A stretch of 64,000 bases of DNA from Ligula intestinalis. Lineage: Eukaryota; Platyhelminthes; Cestoda; Diphyllobothriidea; Diphyllobothriidae. The notes beneath the pieces are model-generated. The model was not told where the DNA came from, did no database searches, and saw nothing but the letters and a program-made list of their open reading frames with translations. The stretch spans positions 19,347,409-19,411,408 of the forward strand of contig JAYGXS010000008.1 of NCBI GenBank assembly GCA_036362985.1, in the 5' to 3' direction. Shown in pieces: positions 22,568-33,990 of the stretch (position 1 is its first letter; each line of letters starts with the position of its first letter). The translations under genes were made by a program, and so were the position numbers.

Positions 22568-23322
22568 TGTAAGTGGCTAAATCCGCAATGTCGAGCTTGT
22601 ATCTCATCAAGCGCGCCTTTTCTTAGCTTGATAAAGTTGTGTTTGGCAAGGTCTTCGGCACGTTCGTGCGACTCTAACTGAAATTTTCCATCCAAACCTG
22701 GAGACCTTGGACAGCCAAAGACCAAAAAAACCTCGAAATGGAACAAAGACGCGCAGCAAAATTAGTTCGAGGCCAACGGAACCTCCCTTATGAGAGGCGA
22801 TCGGTAAACCTTGACTGCTGACGACGCGGCGAGCTCCTCTGCTCTTGACACAGCAAAGGCGTATCATGGACGCATTTCCGGTTCTTCGGGACGTTCTCGT
22901 GACTCCGAGGTGTCATCATTGCATGGTTCTTCGGATGTCGATATTATTTGCCATGAATGTCATGGCTGCCGCCAAAATTCATAGAAGCATCATGCTCCTA
23001 TCATTCACATTCACATACTTTTCCCTCACGAGCGGCGGTTTTTCTCCTAAAAACCACAAATGACATTCCATTTTGAATTATGAGCCAGCCTTGTGAGTTT
23101 TTTTCACTGTCTGCTCTTTTTGCTCAGTTACACTGCTGGCTCGTGTGAACTGAGTGTGAGTGTATAACTTGAAACAAGCGAGTAGTCGTCTACAATTTTT
23201 ATTAACGACTTCTTTGGAATGTTTGGCTGCGCTGATGCATTTCATAAATCCTATGTACCAAGAGGGAGTTCAAAGGCGTTTGCCTATATTATCTTTAATA
23301 AAATTGGCTTGACTTGACCTGC
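22568..23322 (+). mobile_element. CR1-like non-LTR retrotransposon, copy 2 with internal deletion
   Basis: It is collinear with the first copy: 22568-22817 matches 2689-2934, then it jumps to the equivalent of 3467 and follows the 3' untranslated region to an imperfect ACTTG-type tail. About 530 bases are lost, with GACT at both breakpoints. A stop replaces part of the RPQL motif, so the reverse transcriptase part is dead. Confidence 0.8.
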
Positions 23323-25340
23323 ACTTTTTATGTCATAAAAAACTGCCAGTCAAATATTCTATTTTTTGTCTTGCAGGCAGATTTAAGGATTCTTTGCGTT
23401 GAATTGAACAATTAATAAATGTTTAATGTCTGCACAGGAATACATAAGATTATACAGTTTTCCAGTTTATTGATAAAAATGTGTCGGAGCTCTTTTCCCT
23501 GTTCTGCTTCATTGCATTCGAAATGCTTGCTTTTCTAAAAAGGGGATGCTTGAGGTTCAATTCCATTAACCTTCGCTAACTACTTTTGCAATTTTTTGAA
23601 AGTGGCTGAAATATTCTAGAGTATCTCTTGAGAGTCCTTGCTGCTAGTCCGATGGAGTGATTTCTGTGTATAAATAAGGCCATCATTTAATACAATCTAA
23701 ATGCTTACACAATGGGTTGTTTCGCTTTGCACCAACCTTTCGATCGGTAAACAGCCGTACTCTATGCAAAAAAGCAGGAATTTGTAATCCAACATAAAGA
23801 GCAACGTATTATTTTTAAAAAATGACGTAATCATTACGCCTACGTAACTGCTACATGCTCGAACTTATGCAATTGAATTCAAAATTTCATGAAAATTATT
23901 ACATGACCGCCGTGCCTTGTTTTTGCAGCACCGTTTGTTACAGCATGGTGTTTAAAAACTTATGGCATACTATAATTAAAACGCAATCGATAGTCAGCTA
24001 AAAAACACACTTAAAAAAAAACACTGAACTCAAAGATCAGCCGGGCGTGCTCTATACTGCTCATCGCCACAGCCACTACCAAACATTTTGCGAAGAAGGC
24101 TATAAAGCACCTTCTTTTCGTGCAGTTCCTTCTAAAATCGAACAATGGTGTAGTTTTATTTACTACGCTGTCTGTGAGAGGGAGATAGTAGGAAATCTGT
24201 TACTACCCAAGCAAAATAAATTGTTGTATTAATGCTTCAATCATAAATGCATGTTGTCCACATTAACTTGCAAAACAAAAACAAACAAATTATAAACGCT
24301 TGTAAACGTCTCAATTGTCGAAAAAATATATATTTCGCTATCTTTGAAACGAAATATTCGGCAGACTGCGGTTTATTATTTGTGGCTGTCCTCGCATGAA
24401 GTATAATGACTAGAAACCGTCATTCTCCATAGCATACTGGCGCTTTACGAATTTGCCTTATGACAATCTGCGTAAAGCTTTCCAAGCTATGCAACGTTTG
24501 TGAACGATTCATGTTATGAAGCTTAAGTGGATTTCGCGATAGCCAGATTTATTCTTGGGACACAGTGACTATTCAATCGTACTTAGGATTTGCGAGCTTA
24601 GTTTGCGGTGCCTAATTGATTTTCTTTAAATAGGCCTTTATGCTGCCTTTATCCTAAAGGCACGTCTAAGAAATTAAAATAACTTGATATTTTTCTCGTT
24701 AAATGTTCTCGGGATGAAAGGAAATATATTCGGCAAGTTATGCAGGCAAATGTTTGTTATTGGCATGCAGAATAAATAACTTGTACAGATTTTCCCTTTG
24801 TTCTAGGTTATTATGAGACTTACACCCTTACTATTGCTTCTGAAATTTATTCAACTCAATGTGTAGTAATACCTTTCAATAAGCAGTGCCACTCTCATAA
24901 AAAACCATCGGAACATTTTTTCTTATACGCAGTGTAATTTTGGTGGCAAATTTTATCCATGAGAAAAAATATAGACTAATTGAAGTAAATTGGAAGCATA
25001 GATGCTTTCCCACACTGTGGGAATGGCACACGATTAAGCTGACAAAATGATGTTTGTGAGAACAAACTTCGCGAAACCGCCGAAAACTTTATCTGTAGTC
25101 TGATGAAGCAAAAAGACCATTTATTTCGCATAAGTTTGTGCTCGTTTTGTCTAAAATTAAACAAGTTGACAAAATTCGAAGTGCTTCAGGCACCTACGGC
25201 TATATAAATGGACGGCTTTGCTTTCATTTAAGCTTAAAATGAGCTACAAACCTTGTAACCGTCATGAATCAAAACTAATTGTTTCCAATATAAGCAAACA
25301 TGCAAATCTCTGGGAGAACTTGAGAAGAAGACATCTCGAC
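23323..25340. other. No recognised gene
   Basis: This is AT-rich sequence. One frame at 24047-24232 contains four Cys and no upstream Met. Its possible acceptor has a poor pyrimidine tract, so I do not call it. Confidence 0.4.
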
Positions 25341-25500
25341 CTCTGAAAAAACACTTTTATTTGTCGGACGTTTAGGGATCCGTCGTGAAATTATTATCAC
25401 TGACATAAAAGGACAGCAGTAGCAGGTAGTGGCCTGCCACGTCGAATGGTTGGACTAATAAACGTATTGTCCAAGCGACGGAGTCGTCTTCTTCACATTT
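25341..25500 (-). repeat. Penelope pLTR relic, heavily eroded
   Basis: On the - strand GACGGATCCCTAAACGTCCG resembles the GACGGATTTCGAAACGTCAG core side of the family. On the + strand near 25465, GTCCAAGCGACGGAGTCGTC resembles the family's downstream segment. Both are mutated. Confidence 0.4.
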
Positions 25501-25712
25501 ATTTGTTTCACCGTTTGCAATCCTTGCCGCTTTGCATTAGCGAATTCATGAAATCCTTTTGTTTGTCATGTGTTTTGGATTCTTGTACGGTATGCTAAGT
25601 TAAATAGATTTTAACTCATTCATTTTATGGCAAAGAACGGCATAAAAACAGCCCATAATGGTCATCAATATGGAAACAATTGGTATAAACAATTAGTAGA
25701 CAATTTCATGCC

Positions 25713-26144
25713 ATAAGCTCAAAAAAGCAATAAAAGTCATTTTGTGGGAATTCAGTTCAAGTGGCTTGCCCCTAAGCTAACATAACAGTAAAATTAGAAA
25801 TTTAAGTAAAAAAATTCAAAGATTGGCTGAGAAATTAATATTTACTAGCATAGAAAAATGTAATATACACAAAAACCTACAAACTCAAGAAATGACAATC
25901 TGAAAATTTACTTGTGCACTAAGAAATAAAAGTGTGATTAAGGCATGGGAATGGAAAAGGATGGCAAGTTTATATAGAATAAGTACATGTACAAATTTTT
26001 TATAAACTTATTTTTTTCAAGAAACATTTAAACTTGCACAAAATATGTCAGAAATAGATGCAGTCACCTTACGTATAGTTGTTTCCAAAATTTGAATATT
26101 CGGACACATGTCCGTTTTCAATGCACGAAAAGATTCTTGTGTGC
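25713..26144. repeat. Direct repeat, left copy
   Basis: It shares long words with 26745-27174, such as CACAAAAACCTACAAACTCA, GGGAATGGAAAAGGATGGCA and TGCACGAAAAGATTCTTGTG. The two copies lie 1,030 bases apart and flank a Penelope reverse transcriptase fragment. Confidence 0.85.
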
Positions 26145-26411
26145 CTGTTTATGCATGATGTGTCTCAGTCCATGGACACGAGAAATTATTGGCCATTCTT
26201 GAAAGGGCAGAAAGCAACTTTACAAATTATGTCCCACTAGATGCTGTTTCTTCTGTCCAAGTTATGCACGGCTACTTGGGACGAGTTGTCTCGTCTTTCC
26301 AACGTCAAATGATGTTCGTGAATGCACCTTATTTCCTAGTGTGCATAATATTCAATCGAGCTGTTGTTGTAAAAGGACGTCGAGGAACGGGACGTCCGTG
26401 TCAACTCCCCT

Positions 26412-26700
26412 TTAGAGTGTGAATTTAGTCCAAGAAAGCGTGATGTTTAGAACTTTGCGTAAAATTTCCAGCAGATCCCTTCGAACGATAACGAACGTAT
26501 TACCCACAAATCCTACCCACAATTTAGGGTTGACCAGTGAAAGAGATATAGCCTCGTGACTCTGCTTTGCCAACTTAACGAGAAAGCCCGATAAAGGTGA
26601 CGCCAAAGGAGCTCCTTCCACCAGCTGATAGTATTTGTTGTCAAATAAAAATTGGGTTGCGTGCAAAATGTGGTTGCGGGAACATAGCTATACATGTCTT
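26412..26700 (-). pseudogene. Penelope-like reverse transcriptase fragment
   Basis: On the - strand the frame reads LFDNKYYQLVEGAPLASPLS (RT motif B, usually GTPMGSPLS), then LWVGFVGNTFVIVRRDLLEI, where FVGN stands in place of the catalytic YVDD. The loss of both aspartates means no polymerase activity. Only about 85 codons remain. It sits between two direct repeats, which may be remains of the element's terminal repeats or of a tandem array. Confidence 0.75.
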
Positions 26701-26744
26701 CGCCTATGTTTAGGTATATAAAGTCAGTGCACTATCTCGTGAAA

Positions 26745-27174
26745 TAAGTTGGAAAACGTAATGAAAGTCATTTTGCGGGAAGTCAGCACACGCGGCGTGC
26801 TCCAAAGTATCAGAACAGTAAAGCTAGAACTTTACGTAAAAGCAAGTCAGAGTTTGGTTGAGAAATTACTATTTACTAGCATACAAAAATGCAATTTTCA
26901 CAAAAACCTACAAACTCAAGAAATGGCAATATGAAAATTTATTGGTCCAGTGTGAACTGTAAGTGTTTTTCAGGTATGGGAATGGAAAAGGATGGCACGG
27001 TTATATAGAATAAGTACAAAGACAAACTTTTAATAAAATAAAGGCTGTCCAATAACATTTACACTTACAGTAAATGTGTCAGAAATGGATGTTGTCACCT
27101 TGAGTATAGTTGCTTCAAATTTTGAATCTTCGGACACATTTCCGTTTTTAATGCACGAAAAGATTCTTGTGTGC
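26745..27174. repeat. Direct repeat, right copy
   Basis: Partner of 25713-26144, in the same orientation. Differences are spread evenly, with small indels. Confidence 0.85.
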
Positions 27175-30100
27175 TTTGAATCAATTTTTATTGACAATTT
27201 CAAAAATATTTAATATGGAAATCACATCCAGGCTGTTGAGCGGGATAAAAATATATTGATGGCTACACACGGAGAGGCTGGCCTTTAACTTAAAAGTTAG
27301 ATTACGATTGTACTTGTTATCAAATTCATAGCATCTTATGTATGTTGAAAGAACTTTCAGTTTGTCACATTTTTTAAAATTATTTCGAGAGTTCAAGTGC
27401 GACAAGCAGCAAAATGTTTTGAAAATGCTGCTGAACACTTAATGAATTTCACAGTTTTGCTTTGTTTCTCCATAAATACTGATTTCCTTCAACCTATTAA
27501 CCGAAAACTTTTCAATAAGAAATATCATAAAAGCATTTACCTAAATAATGAATTCTAAAAACATTCCTCCTTTAATAGCTGCCTGTGTGGGTCATGACTT
27601 TAGAATCGCCCAAACATGTCAAACCATTGCCGAGAAATATTAATTTTTCAAAACAAAAGCCAAAAATTAAAACAGCTAAGATTAATAAAAAAAACTTTCT
27701 AGAACATGTTACCTCCTTAAAAAGCGCTTTTTTTTAGATATTTTAAAGCCGAAACTTTGTGTACGATATGATTTTGAAGTAAAAGTTAAGATCAAAATGG
27801 TATATTTTGACCGGTTTTTGCCTTCCCTTAATTTAAGAGGAAAAACTTGTACTAGAAATGGAGAAAATTACATTTCTACGTTAACCAGAGCAGTTTCATT
27901 TACGTTTTTTTACTTCAAGTCAGTGTTCTTTGATTTTAATTGGACAACAGAATGACCCAAAGGATCCTCCAACATCCTTAAACACGGTAATCTTCTATTT
28001 CATCCGTTTGCAGTTTTGATATTTATTGATTTCCGTTTATATTTTGACAACGTTTGCATGGGTTTAGTACGCGAGGTTAATAAGAAAACATATGAGATTA
28101 CGAGGGAGTTCATTTAAAGTCAAAAAAGCCTACTAATTTTGGCGTAGTAAAACACTTGTTGGTCTCTTGTAAGATATTTACTGATCACTAGGGCACCAAA
28201 CGTAAACATTTGTAGAACAAACATTTGTTAACAAGATGCATTAACCTTTTCTCGACTCTAGTTTTGCATCTCGTCTGTACGCTTACCTCAATTTCGTGGA
28301 CACAAGACAAACTTTTTTCAGTAGTGAACAAATATAATTAAACATTTTCTGCTCCTTATGAATTTCTGTTTATACTTCAGCACGCACAAACATGAATCTT
28401 TTCTCCGCCCTGCTTTATATCATAGAAAATTCCTTGGTTATCAGCAAACGTTGGATTTTGCTGATTTTTGCCGATATTTGCTCAAAGTATACTGACCTGA
28501 ACGGAATTCACTTCTAGTAAACAACATTTTGCGCCTCAAATCAACCCAATGAACTAAATAAACGTCCTCAAGTTTGTTTTTAATCCCTCAATCCCCAACC
28601 TTGCATCAGATATGTGACCTACTCTATATAATCGTAATACACACAGTGTCCACTAAGTTAATCACGTCACGAGAGTTTTAAAAATGAAAGGCTGAATGCT
28701 CAGGAAACATACCGGACTCACTAGAAAAGACAGTTTTCATGGAAAATTGACCTGATATTTGTAGTATTTGAAAAACCTATTTTGATCGAGTTTGTTTTAT
28801 AAAGAGGACGCTTTTCTTTGGATTTTTAGCAAGCGCATAAATACTGTCCACATAAATGCAGCTACCAATTCGTTCTCTCAGGATCTGGTAATAGCACCCG
28901 TGAGTACTAAGCTTATTCTCAAAACGGACTCTTCTAAGGTACTGAAAAACTGACCACCGCTTCTGACAGATTCCAAATATGCCAACAACAGGGAAAGGAA
29001 ACCGCTGGGGATTATTTAAAGAGTTAAAGAAGACTCTTGTCGTCTCGATCGCACTATGTTCTCTTTTATCCACCTGTGAAGCCAATAATACCGGAGGCGG
29101 GATCTAGCGCAGGTAGCAGCACCATCTCTCGTTTCATGATTGAGCTCACCTTTTATTGTACCGGAAATATAAGGCAGTCGAGGGAAGTGGTTGTGCAACA
29201 TGATAACTTCTTTAAAATCTAAATCTGAATTTCGTCTAGTATTCAAATGCAGATTTATAACAATGTTTTGAAGGTTTGATGTCAAAATGCCAAAAAAAAA
29301 CATTTCAAGAAATTTGAAGACTAGAACATTTAATGACGTTATCCATTGCAAAACATGCTCACAAATCTCTGTGTTTTCCTTTATATTTTCAATTCTGTTT
29401 GTCGATTCATTCTTCTTAATAATTCAACGGAAGAAAAATCAAGAAGGCCCTAAGTCTCCAGATAACTCATGGGTACTTCGGTTCCCCCAATTTTAAAAAC
29501 GTCGGCGGCTCTGGTGAGATTGGAATAATCAAGTGTCCCTGAAAGTCATCCGGTGAATGCACAATCGACTGCTTAGGAATTCCTACTTGGACAGGCAGCT
29601 AACGGCGTCAGAATTAGTAAATTCCGTATGCTGCAGTAGGCTGGAGAGGGAAGCCGTTAATTTAAACACATTTTAGTCGAGTCCGCCGAATTTTTTCACA
29701 ATTTGGTCGATTAACTTATTGATATCTGTCGAACCCTCCTATTAATTAGGTGTGCCTGGTAGTTATTTGGTGGATTTAAGCTGGATTGCTTAACAGCACA
29801 TGCTTGGACAGTCAGTTTTCTGTATCAGTCTTCATCAATTCTATAAGTTTCAGTACGCTGGGTGGGGAAAATTTACCCGAGTACGATTAAATTCACGGCT
29901 GCCGATGGGATTTCGATAGGTCTGTTGGCTGCTGGCTTTATTTCGAATCCCTACGATACCACCGAGTATTTCGTAGGTGGATCAAATAGGTTATCCAAAT
30001 CTTGCGAAAAAACCTACTACATCTGCAAGAGTTATGAAGGAAAATTCTTTTTTTTTCGCTTGCACAGTTCATACATACTGAATAATTTGTCCTTTCCCTC

Positions 30101-31020
30101 AACACAGGAATGTTATTTTGTAAGGACAACAATAAACTTGGCAGCAAGCAATTATCTGTCTTGGTAAAAAGTAAGATGTCGGCAGACAGAAGCCTGGGTT
30201 TCAAAGCTTGATGGAAAGCTAAAAAGTTTACAAAGATGCCTAACGAGCTGTGCCTTTTCGGTCCTAATGAACCTCGAGCAAATTTGGCAATAATCCCATA
30301 AATTGGGCTTACAAGGGACAATGATGAAACCTTATTTTCTTCGAAAAAGTATGCATTCCTTTTAAATTATTCAAATATAAAACAGTCAATTAGAACGGAA
30401 TTTCAAAAATGTTGCCCTTTGACTTTCCACAGATCACGAATGTATGTACAACATAAGGCTGTTTGAAGACAGGAAAAGTGGGGAACATTTCTGACATGGT
30501 TGACTTGTTTGACAGGGCCAACCTTGAGGTTAAGGATTAGCTTGTCATTACAAATGAGTTATGGACCGTTCGCTTGTTCTTTGCGTGTGGCGTGCTGTCT
30601 GGACAGTATGGGGAGCTAAAAAACATGAATCTCAAGAAATTGTTAATTTTAGGATGTTCTTTGAGGTATAGAGGTAACTTTTATCAATGTATTTTCAAAT
30701 CTGGTGCCCAGCTCATGTTTAGGTTAACAGAAAATACACAATGAACAACTAAAATTTCAAATCTGCGAAAACAAATTAACAGTGATATGGGGTGAGACCT
30801 GATTGGTAGGTGTGGCCTCAGTCAGTCTGTGTCGTGCGGCCTTTGTGTTTTCCACTTTTCACTGAAGTGTTTATAAATACCATCTAGTTATATGTGATGT
30901 TTAAAGCATGATTCTTCGAAGTTAATGGCCTCAATAAATTATCGGCCAAAAGCAACACAGCAAAAAGGCACCAGATAGTTCCATTCAAACGCCCAAAAGC
31001 AAAATCTGGCAAATCCTTCC
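27175..31020. other. No recognised gene; SINE body-like repeat near 29640-29830
   Basis: Open frames up to 127 codons occur on both strands (for example 28777-29085 and 29938-30321 on -, 29862-30167 on +), but they overlap each other and show no domain. TTTTTTCACAATTTGGTCGA near 29690 recurs near 56.8 and 57.0 kb. Confidence 0.4.
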
Positions 31021-31024
31021 TTAG

Positions 31025-31480
31025 ATAAGGAAGGTGTCTGAACTCATCAAAAGGCACTTGCGGAAATACCAAATAAAAGTGGCATACAAACCGATGGCTA
31101 CTTTACGTACCCAGCTAGTACACCTTAAATATTGGGTCAGCTACCTCAATAAGGAAAGAGTCATCTACAAAATCCAATGCGGAGTTTTTGATGCTGTATA
31201 TTGTGGCCAAACAGAAAACTCCATCTCCACACGCATCCACGAGCACCAATTGGTAGTGAAGAGACGTGACCATTAGTCAAAAGTGGCTTTGCATTGCCTC
31301 GACAAAGGACACACGTTTGCATGGGATAAAACAGGCATCGTCACCGTTTTTCCTCTTAAATGTCCGATAATTTCTTGAGGCCATGCACTCCGTTGATTCA
31401 TGCATCAGCCAACACGTTGAAGTAAATGATATTTATAAGCACTTCAAAGAAGGAAGAAGGGTGCATGACACAGACTAATT
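31025..31480 (+). pseudogene. Penelope-like GIY-YIG endonuclease fragment (subfamily C)
   Basis: The + strand reads VSELIKRHLRKYQIKVAYKP, then VIYKIQCGVFDAVYCGQTEN (GIY-YIG core with Tyr and Tyr kept, Ile-Gly altered to Cys-Gly), then STRIHEHQLVVKRRDH and a stop. Past it come LDKGHTFAWDKTGIV, another break, and EAMHSVDSCISQHVEVNDIY. The catalytic Glu region is recognisable. Two stops and a frame change make it dead. It starts abruptly, with no reverse transcriptase part. Confidence 0.8.
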
Positions 31481-33400
31481 GAAGCCAAACCTACCCATAT
31501 TACTATTGATGATTTTCCGCACGTTTTAAATTTAGTTGTCCATTGCACATTTCCTGTTAGTCCAGAGACGAGCTTGAGCACCAAACTCAAAAATTCACTG
31601 ATTAAGGTTACCTTTGTATCCTAAAGAACATCCTTTTTCTTCAAAGTACGGGGAGCACACACAGCAGTAAAAATATAATGTTGGCCCCAGCGCCGATGTT
31701 ACCTGCATACGTATCTTTGAATGTCGTCTGCTCTCGCAGCTAGTCTTTTTTACTTTGTCCTGACATTAAGCCCATTTGATAAAGTAGAAGAAAGCGTGAA
31801 ACAGATGCAACGCAAGTCTAATCTAACGTTATTCCTGCGCAAGTCACTGTCATTACACTACCCTACATTGCGATGCATCTCATCGCAATCGACCTTTGGA
31901 TGGTTATTAATAAAGTTAGTGACTGGCAGAGTCGCCTCTTGCAGCTGTCTTCCTATGCATCCTTTCATTTAGTCCCTCGATCTTGACCAACCAAAAAATA
32001 AACGCGAATTTTCGTTGCTTGTTGATCTGTTCTCGAAATTGCTAGACAGTATCGCTGCTTGTGCACCATTGTACGTGCTGGATTTTCGTTTGCTTCAGCA
32101 CGGTTTTAAGAACCACACTTACACCATAAGTAACTGCTTGATCTAGTTGATAGACTGGTTTGAAATTTAGAGTTGAGCTTCACTTAAGTTATTTCTCTAT
32201 ACGAACGCTAAGACGTCTTTGGTGGAGCTTCAAAGGTACCTACTCCCTCCTCTTAGGATCAACTTCCTATGTTGTGTTTTCTTACGCATTAACAACAAGC
32301 TTGTAGTGCAGGCGCGGTTTCTACATTTGCAGGCATGTAAAACATTAGGATTTCTTTCCTCAGTGATGCCTTTTAAAGTGCTCTCGCGTCATACAGTCGA
32401 TTAATTTTTGCATGAAGTAGCAACAAAAATCTGAAATTGGTTTTGCATCGAAAAAACTACGAAACTGCAGCTAACTTCTAAGGTCCTTCAGTTGTCGGTC
32501 AATGCCGGATTATTAAAGAGCATCTACTAACACTTACGGTGGTCTACCGTCTGAGATAACCTAAGCCCCAGAATTCTGTTATACAGGACGTAGGGCATTT
32601 GTTTACTTTTGTTTTAAGTTTATTATGTAGTATATAATTAAATTTTTGTTTGGATGCAGTTGAGTTTTTAATTAAGTTAGTTTTTAAAGTTTATTTTTAT
32701 CGGTCTTAGTTATTTCAGGGTATTCTACTAAATTTGGCGTATTCTAAGACAACTATTAAACTTATCAACTAATTAAAAAACTTGCGATTCAACTGCATAC
32801 ACACTGAAAAAAAACTAATAAAACTGAGTGTGACCGTGGGACTAGGGGCTAGGAGTATCTAAGTAGAAAGAGCAATTTAATCGATAGAGAGCGTCTTTGC
32901 GACCATCTGCCACAAGGAAGAATACGTTATTTCAGTTTTCCTATAAACTATAAAAGAATTAAAGGCGACAATAAAAATTTGGAGGAAAAATATGCACTAC
33001 TTAAATAGCCATAGTTTTACAAATGGTTTATTTGAGTGTCAGTAAGAAGCATGTTGAAAAGCTGACATTCTGTAGCAACAGAAATATCTTGGAATGTGGT
33101 TTTAGGATGTCCACTATGACAGCATTACGTGTTCGCATCAAAAACACAGATCAACGTTTCAGTTGACACTGTATGATTTAGGAAGGGTGGAGGTGAAAAG
33201 CGTTAACGCACCTTTTGTTTGACAGAGCTGTCCTTTCATGATCAAAGTATTCAGCATATTCTGTTCCGGACCCTCTGGTTTCCAGTGCTTTTATGTTTAC
33301 AGTTTGAAAATCCATCCGCTTCAAAGAAGGTATCATGCCGTGTGTACTTCGATGACATTAACTATACGTTATTATTTGCAAAGAAGGCGGAAAGACGCTC
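31481..33400. other. No recognised gene
   Basis: No domain or splice pattern stands out. Confidence 0.4.
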
Positions 33401-33404
33401 TCTG

Positions 33405-33990
33405 AAACCAGTATTTTATTCGCCCGACGTTTCGGTCTTTCACTCGAGGCCATTTTCAAGTAATAAAAACGTACCACTTGCTGCGTGATATAGTCAGCTT
33501 TGCCGTGGGTGACCTTGAGTTCCCATTGTTCACTCCGCCGCGAGTGACCTTGAGCAATGTCATTACTAGAGCAACGCGAGGTAGGCGTCTGGGATATCGA
33601 TATGCCTATTGATAGAGTCCGCATGCGAGTGCTATGCCTGCTGCAAAAGGCGTGAGACTCGGTTGTCCGACTGGCCCAATATTTGCACGCGTTCGAAATC
33701 GAAGCCGTGCTCTGGGATGGATGCGTGAGCGGTTAACAATGAAAGCTTTTCATTCCGTCCCACGGTGAATTCGTGCTGGTGCATTCTCGTGAGAACCCGT
33801 TTGCCGGTTTCACCAACATTATTGGCTTGACCACAAAGGCAGTCGATGCGGTAGATGACACCGGACATTTGGTTAACGGGTACTGGCTCTTTAGGCCGCA
33901 TACGTTGTCTGCGGCTTGCTGCTTCCTGCCTGTGATCAACTCGAATCCTAAATTCGCTTACCACTCGAGCGATTTTTTCGGATACACCAG
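33405..33990 (-). pseudogene. Penelope-like GIY-YIG endonuclease with terminal repeat (subfamily D)
   Basis: On the - strand the frame 33964-33632 gives EFRIRVDHR, then GVIYRIDCLCGQANNVGETG (GIY-YIG core, with NVGETG for YVGETG), TRMHQHEFTVGRNEKLSLL, IPEHGFDFERVQILGQSDN and RVSRLLQQA. After a frame change come HADSINRHIDIPDAY and LALL. Below it (33460-33405) is GACCGAAACGTCGGGCGAAT, the core side of the family's hammerhead-like end, but the CTGATGA side has decayed to CTTGAAAATG. Confidence 0.8.

Noticed and set aside
24047..24232. Cys-containing frame that could be an exon
   Set aside because: Weak acceptor, no clear donor and no recognised domain. It is kept only as a loose partner idea for 21855-21969.
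29938..30321. 127-codon frame on the - strand
   Set aside because: A 101-codon frame is open on the other strand over the same bases, and neither has a domain or splice context.
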